NCBI GenBank assembly: GCA_902797795.1
Contig: CADBUF010000071.1
Location: 1-51,277 of the forward strand
Source of the DNA: an uncultured Erysipelotrichaceae bacterium
GTDB taxonomy: Bacteria > Bacillota_I > Bacilli_A > RFN20 > CAG-826
Length of the DNA: 51,277 bases
Direction of reading: 5' to 3'
Shown: positions 16,818 to 25,752 of the stretch, piece after piece
How positions within the stretch are numbered: the stretch's first letter is position 1
Layout: the number at the start of each line of letters is the position of its first letter
Translations under genes and position numbers: made by a program
Notes under the pieces: generated by a model
Databases searched by the model: none
What the model saw: only the letters and a program-made list of their open reading frames with translations
Told to the model about the DNA's origin: nothing

Positions 16818-17960
16818 ATGTTAGAAAACACTCCTGTTTTAAGCGTAAGTGATATTAATACTTACGTGAAAGCAATACTTACTGGCGATGAAAGATTAAA
16901 ATTTATCCGCATTAAGGGGGAAATAAGCAATTTTAAAGCTTACCCAAGCGGTCATTTTTATTTTTCTTTGAAAGACGCTGAATCAGTAATTAGTGCAGTG
17001 ATGTTTGCTAATTACGCAAAGCGTATTGCTTTTTTTCCTAAAAACGGAGATGAAGTTATTGTCCTTGCTAGTGTTGATGCCTATGTCCCTAGAGGCAGTT
17101 ATAATCTCAACGTCTATGAAATGGATGAAGTGGGATTAGGCTCTCAACTAGTTGAATTAGAGAAATTAAAAAGAAAACTCCAAGAAGAAGGACTATTTGA
17201 CGAAAGTCGAAAACGCCCAATCAATATTTATCCAAAAGCGATTGGGGTTATCACCGCACCAAATGGAGCGGCAGTTCGTGATATTGTTACTAATATCAAA
17301 AGGCGTTATCCAATTGCTGATATCTATGTTTTTCCTTCTCTTGTACAAGGCGAACAAGCTCCAGCAGAATTACTAAAAGCTTTCAAAAAATCACAAGAAT
17401 ATGATTTAGACACCTTGATTATCGGTCGAGGTGGGGGCGCTAGTGAGGATTTAAGCGCGTTTAACGACGAAAAACTAGTAAGAGCAGTCGCAACTAGTAA
17501 AATGCCAATAATCGCCGCTGTAGGTCATGAAATCGATACTACCTTAATCGACTATATTGCCGATAAAAGAGCGTCAACCCCAACAGGAGCAGCAGAATTA
17601 GCAACCGTGGATAGAAGAGAAATTGAGAAAGAATTCGCTTATTCGATTCTAACGATGGAACAAGCTCTCACCAACTTGCTAAACGATAAGCATGAAGAAA
17701 TAGAAGAACTTAAAAGTGATTTAATTAATTCACTGAGCGATAAACTCTCATCTCAAAAGATGGAACTCGATTATTTAAGTAAACAACTTGAATCGCTTAA
17801 TCCAAAAGCGGTGCTTGCTAGAGGATATTCCATTTCTATTGATGAAAATGGTAAAGCAATTAAATCAATTAAAGATGTATCTAAAGATAAAACGATAAAA
17901 ACCTTACTTGCTGATGGAGAAATAACAGTCAAAGTAATAGAGATAAAAGGAGAAAAATAA
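16818..17960 (+). CDS. xseA: Exodeoxyribonuclease VII large subunit
   Basis: XseA is the catalytic subunit of exonuclease VII, which degrades single-stranded DNA from both ends. The 380-aa protein has the N-terminal OB domain (about 1-100), the catalytic domain with GVITAPNGAAVRDI, GRGGGASEDL and AVGHEIDTTL, a coiled-coil region (about 265-330) that binds XseB, and the C-terminal LARGYS motif. It is shorter than E. coli XseA (456 aa), mainly in the coiled coil. The ATG follows the nusB stop directly, and its TAA overlaps the xseB ATG. Confidence 0.95.
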   Translation: MLENTPVLSVSDINTYVKAILTGDERLKFIRIKGEISNFKAYPSGHFYFSLKDAESVISAVMFANYAKRIAFFPKNGDEVIVLASVDAYVPRGSYNLNVYEMDEVGLGSQLVELEKLKRKLQEEGLFDESRKRPINIYPKAIGVITAPNGAAVRDIVTNIKRRYPIADIYVFPSLVQGEQAPAELLKAFKKSQEYDLDTLIIGRGGGASEDLSAFNDEKLVRAVATSKMPIIAAVGHEIDTTLIDYIADKRASTPTGAAELATVDRREIEKEFAYSILTMEQALTNLLNDKHEEIEELKSDLINSLSDKLSSQKMELDYLSKQLESLNPKAVLARGYSISIDENGKAIKSIKDVSKDKTIKTLLADGEITVKVIEIKGEK

Positions 17961-18157
17961 TGGAGAAAAAAGAAATTAATTTCGAACAAGAATTAAACCG
18001 TTTAAAACAAATTGTTAACGACATTCAACAAAAAGAACTCTCCATTGATGAGAGCTTAAAACTTTATGAAGAAGGACAAAAAATCATTGCTCTTCTTTCT
18101 GAAGAGTTAAAAAAAGCCGAAGATAAAGTTGAAAAGGTAATTGAAAATAGTAAATAA
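17960..18157 (+). CDS. xseB: Exodeoxyribonuclease VII small subunit
   Basis: The 65-aa helical protein has the XseB pattern: FEQELNRLKQIVNDIQQKELSID, then ESLKLYEEGQ, then a C-terminal charged coil. It coats the coiled coil of XseA. The start overlaps the xseA stop (TAATG), and an AAAGGAG-like sequence (GGAGAAAAATA) precedes it. Length is normal. Confidence 0.93.
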   Translation: MEKKEINFEQELNRLKQIVNDIQQKELSIDESLKLYEEGQKIIALLSEELKKAEDKVEKVIENSK

Positions 18158-18165
18158 TATTTACC

Positions 18166-20013
18166 ATGGCCAAAAAAGAAGTTAAACATTTTGACATTAA
18201 CGATATTAAAAATCCAGAATTCCTCAAAGGATTATCCTATAAGGAGCTAGATATTTTAAGCGAGGACATTCGTCAATATATTATTAATATCACTTCCAAA
18301 AATGGTGGACATCTTTCTAGTAATTTAGGAAGTGTCGAATCCACAATCGCGTTATGTAAAAACTTTGACTTTACTAAAGATAAGATTATTTTTGATGTTG
18401 GACATCAATCATATACATATAAGATTCTCACTGGTCGTAAACTCGACACGCTTAGACAAAAAGGTGGCATTAGTGGTTTCCAAAAACTCGATGAATCACC
18501 ATACGATCATTTTGAATGTGGTCATTCCTCGACGAGTATCAGCGCCGCTGCTGGGCTAGCGTTAGCTAGAGATTTAAAAGGCGAAAAATATAATGTCATC
18601 GCCTATATTGGTGACTCTTCAATACAAAATGGACTAGCTTTTGAAGGCTTGAATGCTTCGGCAGGATCAAATCATAAAATTATTATCATTTTAAATGATA
18701 ACGATATGTCCATCTCTAAACCTGTTGGTGGAGTAAGTAAGATGTTTAGAAAATTTTCAACGTCGCTTATTTACCGTAAAACCAAAGGATTCTTCAGAAG
18801 AACTTTAAAAGGCCGCTTTGGTCAATGGTTACTTGTTAAATTCACTAGGGTTAAAAATTGGTTTAAACGTAAAGTTATCAATATGACCATATTTGATAAC
18901 CTTGGCTATTCAGTAATCGGACCAATAGATGGCCATTATATTCGCCAAATTGATCACGCTCTAGCAAAGGCTAAACGACTCAATAAATCTGTAGTTATTC
19001 ATATCAAAACCATCAAGGGAAAAGGCTATGAATACGCCGAAGAAGATCAAGACGGTGAATGGCATGGTGTTGGTAAATTTAATATTCAAACCGGCGAAAT
19101 CAATGCCAAAAATGCGATGGTTAGTTGGAGCGCTCAATATAGTGCTTTACTCAAAAACGAAATGTCTATCAACGATAAAATCGTTGCTATTGTTCCTGCA
19201 ACTGGACACGGTAGTGCATTAGATTCTTTATTCATCTCTTATCCAGAAAGGATGATTGATGTAGGTATTGCCGAAGAACACGCTTTTACTTTTGCAGGTG
19301 GATTAGCTGTTAGCGGTTATCATCCATTCATCTCCATATATTCAACTTTCCTACAAAGAGCGTATGATGAAATCTCCCATGATGTTGCGAGAATGAATTT
19401 CAATGCGACTATTTTAATTGATAGAGCGGGATTAGTTGGAAATGACGGCGACACTCATCAAGGGATTTATGATGAAGCTTTCCTATATACTATTCCAAAT
19501 GTTACTATTGCCATGGCAAGTAGAAGTAACGAGGCACTTTCACTTGTGAAAGAATCAACATGTAACCATGGAGTGTTCGCGATTAGATATCCGCGTGAAT
19601 ATTTCTCTAATAAAGTGGATGAAGTGAAAAAAATTCCTTATGGAAGTTGGAAAGTGGAGTTAGAAGGAAAAGATGTAGCAATTGTTTCCGTTGGACCGAT
19701 GACTTTAAAACTTAAAGAAGCTCTTATTAGAGATAATTTAAACGTTACTCTTATTAATGCGATTTATCTAAAACCAATGGATATTCAAAAAATCAAAGAA
19801 TTACTAAAATATCCAAAAATCATCATCTATAACGCCTACGCAACTAAGGAAGGATTTGCTAATGCACTTGAATGCGAATTAGTTAATCAAGGCTATAAAG
19901 GACAAATTATTGTAAAATGTGTTCCAAGTATCTTTGTTAGACAAGCTACAATCGATGAACAACGCGAAGAATTTGGACTTCAAGTTGACGATATTATTTC
20001 TTCAATAAAATAG
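18166..20013 (+). CDS. dxs: 1-deoxy-D-xylulose-5-phosphate synthase
   Basis: DXS condenses pyruvate and glyceraldehyde-3-phosphate in the first MEP-pathway step. The 615-aa protein carries the thiamine-diphosphate motif GDSSIQNGLAFEGLN with LNDNDMSIS, GPIDGH, the catalytic-Glu region GIAEEHAFTFAGGLA, and DRAGLVGNDGDTHQG. The usual GDGALTGG is GDSSIQNG here. A basic helix-rich insert (about 200-245) lies before GYSVIGPIDGH as in other DXS. IspG and IspH, the last two MEP enzymes, are also in this window. No Shine-Dalgarno is visible, so translation is probably coupled to xseB. Confidence 0.93.
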   Translation: MAKKEVKHFDINDIKNPEFLKGLSYKELDILSEDIRQYIINITSKNGGHLSSNLGSVESTIALCKNFDFTKDKIIFDVGHQSYTYKILTGRKLDTLRQKGGISGFQKLDESPYDHFECGHSSTSISAAAGLALARDLKGEKYNVIAYIGDSSIQNGLAFEGLNASAGSNHKIIIILNDNDMSISKPVGGVSKMFRKFSTSLIYRKTKGFFRRTLKGRFGQWLLVKFTRVKNWFKRKVINMTIFDNLGYSVIGPIDGHYIRQIDHALAKAKRLNKSVVIHIKTIKGKGYEYAEEDQDGEWHGVGKFNIQTGEINAKNAMVSWSAQYSALLKNEMSINDKIVAIVPATGHGSALDSLFISYPERMIDVGIAEEHAFTFAGGLAVSGYHPFISIYSTFLQRAYDEISHDVARMNFNATILIDRAGLVGNDGDTHQGIYDEAFLYTIPNVTIAMASRSNEALSLVKESTCNHGVFAIRYPREYFSNKVDEVKKIPYGSWKVELEGKDVAIVSVGPMTLKLKEALIRDNLNVTLINAIYLKPMDIQKIKELLKYPKIIIYNAYATKEGFANALECELVNQGYKGQIIVKCVPSIFVRQATIDEQREEFGLQVDDIISSIK

Positions 20014-20041
20014 GGATTAGTTAACATAATCTCTTTTTTAT
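20012..20041 (+). terminator. Intrinsic terminator overlapping the dxs stop
   Basis: Eight-bp stem AGGGATTA / TAATCTCT (one G-T pair) with a 7-nt loop, followed by TTTTTT. The last base of the dxs TAG is in the stem. Confidence 0.8.
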
Positions 20042-20057
20042 TTTTATAATCTAATTA

Positions 20058-20063
20058 TATAAT
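20058..20063 (+). promoter_or_regulatory. -10 box of dinB, probable leaderless start
   Basis: TATAAT ends 6 nt before the dinB ATG (20070); another TATAAT is at 20045-20050. There is no Shine-Dalgarno and no LexA-type operator that I can see. Confidence 0.5.
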
Positions 20064-20069
20064 AATTAT

Positions 20070-21257
20070 ATGGCAAGAGTGATTGTACATATTGATTTAA
20101 ACGCCTTCTTTGTTCGATGCGAAGAAATTAAAGATCCGTCTTTAGAAAATAAAGCAGTTGCGATTGGCCACTTAGGTAGAGGTGGCATTGTTTCAACTTG
20201 TTCATATGAAGCGCGTAAATTTGGCGTTCGTAGTGGAATGCCAATGAATAAAGCAGTGCAACTATGTCCACATCTACTCATTATTCATCCTGACTACCAT
20301 TTCTATGTGGCAATGAGCCATAAATTCTATAACTTTATTTATTCGATTACCAAAAATATCGAGATGGCTTCAATTGATGAATTATTCGCTGATTTTACAG
20401 ATGTCATAAAAAAAGAAAAGAATGTCGAATTATATTTTAGACATATTCAACAAACACTATATGAATTAACAGGATTAAAATGCTCCATTGGAGTTGGTCC
20501 AACTAAGTTTTTAGCAAAGATGGGAAGCGATTATCAAAAACCAATGGGTTTAACCATCATTAGAAAAAAAGACATTGCTAGAATGCTTTATCCTCTTCCA
20601 ATAGAAGATATGTTTGGTGTAGGTAAAAAAACCGCTCCTAGACTAAAATTTATTGGTGTTAAAACTATTGGTGATTTAGCCAACTCCCTATCTAAAAATG
20701 ATGAACAAGTATTAAACATACTTGGTAAATTTGCTTTCGAATTAAATGAGTGGTTGAGTGGTAAAGGCAGTGACAAAATTATTACCGAATATGAAGATCC
20801 AAAATCAATCGGAAATTCTACTACATTAAAAGAAGACACCAACCAATATGAAACGATTAAATCAACCTTTGAAATCATTGCTGAAGAAGTAAGTGAAAGA
20901 GCAAAAAAAGAAAATAAAATTGGAAACACCATACAAATTATGGTGAAAGACACTAACTATAAAGCTCATAACAAATCAATTACTTTTAATAATCACACTA
21001 ATGATGTAAAGACTATTTTTAATTATGCTATCAAACTATATGAAAATAATTTTTTAGACCTTCCAATTAGAGCGCTAGGAATCACCTTACAAAATCTAAT
21101 TGATGTTAAAGAGATGAAAGTACAAATGACTTTCTTTGATTATGAACATCACGAAGAAGAGAGTAAGACCAAATTATTAATCAATGATTTAAATAGAAAG
21201 ATTAAAGGTAAACCTTTAAAAAGAGCGAGTGAGGTAAAAAATAATGGAAATAAATGA
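20070..21257 (+). CDS. dinB: DNA polymerase IV (Y family)
   Basis: DinB performs translesion synthesis. The 395-aa protein begins MARVIVHIDLNAFF (metal Asp9 and the steric-gate aromatic), has CSYEARKFGVRSGM, the SIDELFADFTDV catalytic acids, and SIGVGPTKFLAKMGSD. HhH thumb (about 165-225) and little-finger domain (about 235-345) follow. The acidic tail (about 350-395) may hold a beta-clamp motif (QMTFFDYE-like). The stop is a rare TGA, lying inside the xerD start region, since the genes overlap by 14 nt. Confidence 0.95.
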   Translation: MARVIVHIDLNAFFVRCEEIKDPSLENKAVAIGHLGRGGIVSTCSYEARKFGVRSGMPMNKAVQLCPHLLIIHPDYHFYVAMSHKFYNFIYSITKNIEMASIDELFADFTDVIKKEKNVELYFRHIQQTLYELTGLKCSIGVGPTKFLAKMGSDYQKPMGLTIIRKKDIARMLYPLPIEDMFGVGKKTAPRLKFIGVKTIGDLANSLSKNDEQVLNILGKFAFELNEWLSGKGSDKIITEYEDPKSIGNSTTLKEDTNQYETIKSTFEIIAEEVSERAKKENKIGNTIQIMVKDTNYKAHNKSITFNNHTNDVKTIFNYAIKLYENNFLDLPIRALGITLQNLIDVKEMKVQMTFFDYEHHEEESKTKLLINDLNRKIKGKPLKRASEVKNNGNK

Positions 21258-22125
21258 TGCAATTAGCAATTATTCTCAATTTCTATTAGTGGAAAAAGGA
21301 TTATCACCTTTAACCGTTAAAGCCTATCAAGATGATTTAAAACAATTCTTTATTTTATTTAACGATAAGAAATATGTTGAAGAATTAGAGGCTGACGATT
21401 TAGTGATATTTTTAAACGAGGAATTAAACAAAGGGTATCACGTCTCAACTGCTTTAAGAAGATTATCGTCTATAAAAAACTTTTATGCCTTCTTAAAGAA
21501 GGAAGGATTATTTTTAGAAGATCTACCAGAAATTGATCCTCCAAAAAGAGAGAAAAGACTCCCAAGTTGTTTAACAGTGGAAGAAGTTGAAGATTTACTT
21601 AACGCTCCAAATATAAAAACCCCATATGGGTTAAGGGATAAAGCAATGTTGGAATTGATGTACGCTAGCGGGCTACGTGTTAGCGAGCTTCTTTCTTTAG
21701 AAAGAAAAAACATTAATCTTCAAAAGGGAATTGTTAAAGTATTTGGTAAAGGCGCCAAAGAAAGAAAAGTGCCAATGGGGGATTTTGCCGAAGAATACGT
21801 TGTTAAATATCTTAATGAAGCAAGAGAATTACTACACGGCAAAGACTCTAAATACTTATTTTTAAATAAAAATGGAAAGCCATTGAGTCGAGTTTATTTC
21901 TTTAAACAGATTAAAAAATACGCTCTTGAAGTAGGGATAGATCGTCCAATCTCTCCACATACTCTTAGGCACTGCTTTGCTACCCATATGTTAGAAGGAG
22001 GAGCGCAGTTAAGAACAGTGCAAGAAATGCTCGGCCATTCTAATATTGCAACCACACAAATATATACACATGTATCAAGCAAGAGAATTATTAGTGCATA
22101 TGATTTGTTTATGAAACAAAAATAA
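21244..22125 (+). CDS. xerD: Site-specific tyrosine recombinase XerD-like
   Basis: Xer recombinases resolve chromosome dimers at dif. The 293-aa protein has the SAM-like N-terminal core-binding domain (about 1-85) and a catalytic domain with Arg145 (ASGLRVSELL), a Lys in FGKGAKERKVP, His239/Arg242 (HTLRHCFATHM), His265 (LGHSNIATTQ) and nucleophile Tyr274. All catalytic residues are present. The start overlaps the end of dinB, and deoB follows after 33 nt with its own Shine-Dalgarno, an arrangement like B. subtilis ripX/xerD-deoB (drm). The dif-like sequence 3.8 kb downstream is a likely target. XerC versus XerD cannot be decided rigorously. Confidence 0.92.
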   Translation: MEINDAISNYSQFLLVEKGLSPLTVKAYQDDLKQFFILFNDKKYVEELEADDLVIFLNEELNKGYHVSTALRRLSSIKNFYAFLKKEGLFLEDLPEIDPPKREKRLPSCLTVEEVEDLLNAPNIKTPYGLRDKAMLELMYASGLRVSELLSLERKNINLQKGIVKVFGKGAKERKVPMGDFAEEYVVKYLNEARELLHGKDSKYLFLNKNGKPLSRVYFFKQIKKYALEVGIDRPISPHTLRHCFATHMLEGGAQLRTVQEMLGHSNIATTQIYTHVSSKRIISAYDLFMKQK

Positions 22126-22158
22126 TGTAAACTATTAGACGTTGAAAGGAATTATATT

Positions 22159-23382
22159 ATGTCATTTCCATATAAAAGAATTTTTGTAATCGTCGCTGAC
22201 TCAGCCGGAATTGGTTATGAACCAGACGCCGATAAATTTTTTAATGGTGATAGTAGTGACTGGGGAAGTAATACCTTCGTTCATATCGCAGAAAAAATGC
22301 CTAACGGATTAAATATCCCAAATATGAATGCGATTGGTATTGCTGATTTAGCAGATATTCGCGGAACTCACAAAGTGAGTCACCCTCATTCCTATGTTGC
22401 TAGAGCAAGAGAAGTTAGTAATGGTAAAGACACAATGACAGGTCACTGGGAAATGATGGGAATTAACACCAAAGTCCCATTCAAAACATTTACAGACACT
22501 GGCTTCCCAAAAGAATTAATCGATGAATTAGAAAAGAGAACAGGACACAAAGTTATTGGCAATTGCGCCGCTAGTGGTACCGAGATTCTTGTTAGACTTG
22601 GCGAAGAACAAATGAGAGATAATTCTCTCATCGTCTACACATCAAGTGATTCAGTTCTTCAAATTGCTGCTCACGAAGAAGTTACTGGAGTTAAAGAATT
22701 ATATCGCTGCTGTGAAATCGCTAGAGATATCTGCATGAAACCTGAATGGATGGTGGGAAGAATCATCGCTCGTCCATATTTAGGTACTAATAAGAATAAT
22801 TTTAAAAGAACAAGTAATCGTCACGACCTCGCTTTAAAACCATCATTACCTACAGTAATGAATGTCTTACAAGAAAACAAATTTGAAACTGATTGCGTTG
22901 GTAAAATTAGTGACATCTTTGATGGATATGGAGTTAGCAAGACTCAAAAAACTGTCTCCAATGAAGACGGAATGGATAAGACCATCAAGGAACTCAAGGA
23001 ATTTGATTTCACCGGATTATGCTTCGTTAACTTAGTGGAATTCGATAGTGAATACGGACATCGACGTGACCCAATTGGTTATGGCGAATGCTTAGAAAGA
23101 TTTGACAAACGTGTTGGTGAATTCATGAAAAACATGAAAGATGATGATTTATTAATCATCACTGCTGATCACGGTAACGATCCAACTTGGCCAGGAACTG
23201 ATCACACTAGAGAAAAGATTCCTCTACTCATGTATTCTCCATCCATTAAAAATGGAAGATATCTTGAAGAAAGAGAAAGCTTCGGTGATATTGGCGCAAC
23301 AGTCTTAGCAAACTTCAACTTAAAAATGCCATCTAATTTAGTTGGTAAACCAATTGAAGAATTGCTCAGCAAAGACAAATAA
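22159..23382 (+). CDS. deoB: Phosphopentomutase
   Basis: DeoB interconverts (deoxy)ribose-1-phosphate and -5-phosphate in nucleoside use. The 407-aa protein belongs to the alkaline-phosphatase superfamily: metal ligand DSAGIGYEPDA near the N-terminus, the phosphorylated Thr in GKDTMTGHWEMMG, and the C-terminal metal motifs EFDSEYGHRRDP and TADHGNDPTWPGTDHTRE. GAAAGGA is 9 nt before the ATG. It closes the + strand half of the window and ends at a bidirectional terminator. Confidence 0.96.
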   Translation: MSFPYKRIFVIVADSAGIGYEPDADKFFNGDSSDWGSNTFVHIAEKMPNGLNIPNMNAIGIADLADIRGTHKVSHPHSYVARAREVSNGKDTMTGHWEMMGINTKVPFKTFTDTGFPKELIDELEKRTGHKVIGNCAASGTEILVRLGEEQMRDNSLIVYTSSDSVLQIAAHEEVTGVKELYRCCEIARDICMKPEWMVGRIIARPYLGTNKNNFKRTSNRHDLALKPSLPTVMNVLQENKFETDCVGKISDIFDGYGVSKTQKTVSNEDGMDKTIKELKEFDFTGLCFVNLVEFDSEYGHRRDPIGYGECLERFDKRVGEFMKNMKDDDLLIITADHGNDPTWPGTDHTREKIPLLMYSPSIKNGRYLEERESFGDIGATVLANFNLKMPSNLVGKPIEELLSKDK

Positions 23383-23387
23383 AAAGT

Positions 23388-23416
23388 AAGCTTAGGTTAG
23401 TCGCCTAAGCTTTTAA
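23388..23416. terminator. Bidirectional terminator between convergent genes
   Basis: Nine-bp stem AAGCTTAGG / CCTAAGCTT with a 7-nt loop; T-rich on both sides (CTTTTAATTT on +, CTTTTTATTT on -). It serves deoB and the opposing permease, whose TAG (23405-23407) lies in the stem. This is where gene orientation flips. Confidence 0.85.
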
Positions 23417-24169
23417 TTTAAGAATTTTCTTTAATATGTCTAGTAACAAAGTTACTAATAACATGAATATAATAGCGATTAAAGAGAAAGCAAAAGTTGG
23501 TACCATCCCTTTATCTGAATTAGTGTAAGCAAGTTTAATTGCTCTTCCTAGACCATAATCTGAAGAGCCAGAAATAACTTCTGCCATAATTTCAATTTTA
23601 AAGGCTAAAGCAAAGCTAGATATTAAACCTAAAGAAATGGTGGGTAACGCTAATGGAAATTTCACTTTCACGTTAGCTATAAGTCTAGATGCACCATCAA
23701 CTTGTGTAGCTTTTAAAATGTATTCATCAATATTTCCGTATCCTGCAACAGTAGCTTCATAGACTATCGGAGCAACAATTAATATCACAATAAATATTGG
23801 AGCGTCACTAAGTCCTGCTAAAACAAGGAACAAAAAAGTAAGTGCTGCTGTTGGTATTGCTTTTAAAGCAATAATAGTGGGATTAAAGACATATTTTAGA
23901 TGTCGATAATTACCAACAATAGAACCTAAAATTATTCCTCCAACTGAAGCTATACCAAAACCAATGAGCATTCTTTTAAATGAACCCCATAATGACTTAT
24001 AAGTAAATGTGTCTCCTAAATAAACCCACATTTCTTCAATGGTTTCAATGGGGTTAGGAAAGATTGATTGCTTTTGGCCGGCAATAAAATAAATTGCATA
24101 CCATAAAGCAAAAAATAAAGCGACGCCAAAAAAGGTTAAGAAGTACTTATTTATAAAAAACTTCTTCAC
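23405..24169 (-). CDS. ABC transporter permease, SsuC/TauC/ThiX-type
   Basis: A 254-aa membrane protein with about six helices and the BPD-transport inner-membrane motif (EAA loop ATQVDGASRLIANVKVKFPLALPTISLGL), of the nitrate/sulfonate/taurine/thiamine-precursor permease family. The start is GTG at 24169, 23 nt inside the end of the upstream lipoprotein gene, so translation is coupled. No ATPase gene follows: the operon ends here at a terminator. Substrate is unknown. It is probably controlled with the lipoprotein gene by the divergent Crp-type regulator. Confidence 0.85.
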   Translation of the reverse strand: MKKFFINKYFLTFFGVALFFALWYAIYFIAGQKQSIFPNPIETIEEMWVYLGDTFTYKSLWGSFKRMLIGFGIASVGGIILGSIVGNYRHLKYVFNPTIIALKAIPTAALTFLFLVLAGLSDAPIFIVILIVAPIVYEATVAGYGNIDEYILKATQVDGASRLIANVKVKFPLALPTISLGLISSFALAFKIEIMAEVISGSSDYGLGRAIKLAYTNSDKGMVPTFAFSLIAIIFMLLVTLLLDILKKILKLKA

Positions 24170-25091
24170 TTAATTCACCGATGATTGGACTTGTTAGATT
24201 GATGAAATTTTGAATCTCGTCTTTGATATCAATGGCTTTTTTAAAGCCAATACTTAGACTATTGTTATTTTCAATTGTTCTTTTAGCAATTGAAGCAGTG
24301 AAACCAAAGAGGTTCTTTTGCTCTAATTCGCTTCCTAAAGATGAAATACGATCACTTACATAACTTGGGTTCGCTAAACCAAGATTAATGCTTGTTTCAA
24401 GGGTTGATAAGAAAGCATTAACTTGAGTAGGGTTAGCTCCGTTTTTCACGAAAACAGATGCTTGTGTTAGTGTTTTTCCTCCGCTTTTTTCTTTGAAAAC
24501 ATCTTGCACATTAACGAAAGGATATTTGTTTAAAGAAGTTAAAACTGGTTCAGCGGTAAAAACGTAATCATATTGAACGTTATCAAATATTCCATTATCA
24601 GAAATAATCATTTTGGTGTCATCAGCAGAATTAACCGGTCTTACTTCTAATCCTAAATTTCCATAGCAATAGTTAAACACCTTACCAGGGATATCGTTTT
24701 CTTGGAAAATAATGATTTTATCACCGGAATTTATAGTTGCATCTAAATCAGTTCCACATGAATAAATGTAGAAGTTACCAAAGGTAACGGTTGCCGCTAT
24801 CTTATAAGAGGCATTTTGTTTTACTATCTGCATTAACCCTCCATTAGTAGGTGCAACAATGATGTCATATTTATCAGTTGCAAACATTGGAATTAAGCCT
24901 TCTTTAGGGTTAGTAGTAGTGGTAAAGGTCTTATCATTAGCGAGGTTAAATAAAGCAATAGCAGGGGCTCCTGTTGGCGCTAAAACATTTAATCCATAAG
25001 AATATGATATAGCAGATTGATCAGATCCTTCGTTCCCACAACTCATTACTCCAAATAAAGCGGCAGTCATTAATAAAATAGTTTTTTTCAT
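24147..25091 (-). CDS. ABC substrate-binding lipoprotein (NMT1/SsuA-like)
   Basis: The 314-aa protein starts at ATG 25091 (MKKTILLMTAALFGVMSC), with TTGAGG 9 nt upstream. A signal peptide ends in the lipobox VMSC, so Cys18 would be lipidated. The body, with LNVLAPTGAPAIALFNLAND and two alternating lobes, is typical of periplasmic-binding-protein-like II fold partners of SsuC/TauC permeases. The ligand cannot be read from sequence. Its promoter region shares the CGTGATT/AATCACG palindrome with the divergent Crp-type gene; the palindrome would sit near -40, suiting activation. Confidence 0.82.
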   Translation of the reverse strand: MKKTILLMTAALFGVMSCGNEGSDQSAISYSYGLNVLAPTGAPAIALFNLANDKTFTTTTNPKEGLIPMFATDKYDIIVAPTNGGLMQIVKQNASYKIAATVTFGNFYIYSCGTDLDATINSGDKIIIFQENDIPGKVFNYCYGNLGLEVRPVNSADDTKMIISDNGIFDNVQYDYVFTAEPVLTSLNKYPFVNVQDVFKEKSGGKTLTQASVFVKNGANPTQVNAFLSTLETSINLGLANPSYVSDRISSLGSELEQKNLFGFTASIAKRTIENNNSLSIGFKKAIDIKDEIQNFINLTSPIIGELSEEVFYK

Positions 25092-25129
25092 AATCGTTTT
25101 CCTCAATTGCTATTCTATATGAATAAATA

Positions 25130-25135
25130 TATAAT
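25130..25135 (+). promoter_or_regulatory. -10 box of the Crp-type gene
   Basis: TATAAT, 22 nt before the preferred ATG (25158). The operator palindrome begins 3 bp downstream and would cover the transcription start. Confidence 0.55.
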
Positions 25136-25138
25136 AAA

Positions 25139-25154
25139 CGTGATTCAAATCACG
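25139..25154. promoter_or_regulatory. Crp-type operator palindrome
   Basis: CGTGATT (25139-25145), CA, AATCACG (25148-25154): a perfect inverted repeat containing GTGA-N6-TCAC, the Crp half-site pattern. It covers the likely start site of the Crp-type gene (self-repression) and lies about 40 bp upstream of a likely start for the divergent lipoprotein gene (TATAGA at 25119-25114 on the minus strand). Confidence 0.7.
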
Positions 25155-25157
25155 AAT

Positions 25158-25745
25158 ATGAACAAATTAGTCAATTATTTAACAAAAGAATCATTAAACA
25201 ATCATGGTTCGATAAGCGCAAAAAAGAATCAAACTTTATTTTTTGAAGGCGATGAATGCCTTAAGGTAGGCATTATTCTCAGTGGAAAAGTTAGCATCAT
25301 ATCTTATTTTGACGAAGGAAAAGAAGTGATCTATAACACATTAGGAAAAGGCGAGATGTTTGGCAGTAACCTTATTTTTTCTAGTTCGCCTTACTATAGA
25401 GGCGATGTTGTCGCCATAGAAGAATCGGAAATTGTCTATATAAATAAAGAAGAACTATTAAGCCTGCTTAAAAATGATACCTCAATATTAGAGCTATACC
25501 TCAAACAGCAGTCAGACTTTAGTAAGAGGCTTAATTTTAAGATCAAACTATTAACAATAGATAGCGCAAAAGAAAGAATAAAATATTATCTTACATTTAA
25601 CAAAAACGAAATTGAGTATAAATCAATAACTAAGCTTGCTAAAGAACTATATTTATCAAGAGAAACAACGAGCAGAACTTTATATAAAATGGATAAAGAT
25701 GGCGATATCAAAATCGCTAATAAAAAAATTATCTTGAAGCAGTAA
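25158..25745 (+). CDS. Crp/Fnr-family transcription regulator
   Basis: The 195-aa protein has an N-terminal cyclic-nucleotide-binding-like beta roll (about 15-115, with the GxxFGS turn as GEMFGS), a dimer helix (about 115-140) and a C-terminal winged helix-turn-helix. The recognition helix LSRETTSRTL has the Arg-Glu...Arg pattern that reads GTGA in Crp. There is one Cys only, so no Fnr-type iron-sulfur cluster. In-frame starts exist upstream (ATG 25119), but the operator would then be coding, so ATG 25158 is preferred. No Shine-Dalgarno is visible. The effector is unknown. It is one of few + genes right of 23.4 kb. Confidence 0.88.
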   Translation: MNKLVNYLTKESLNNHGSISAKKNQTLFFEGDECLKVGIILSGKVSIISYFDEGKEVIYNTLGKGEMFGSNLIFSSSPYYRGDVVAIEESEIVYINKEELLSLLKNDTSILELYLKQQSDFSKRLNFKIKLLTIDSAKERIKYYLTFNKNEIEYKSITKLAKELYLSRETTSRTLYKMDKDGDIKIANKKIILKQ

Positions 25746-25752
25746 TAATGAG

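Noticed and set aside
18760-18890. Frameshift or foreign insertion in dxs at the basic stretch KGFFRRTLKGRFGQW
   Set aside because: The frame continues cleanly into GYSVIGPIDGH, and DXS enzymes have a basic helical insert at this place.
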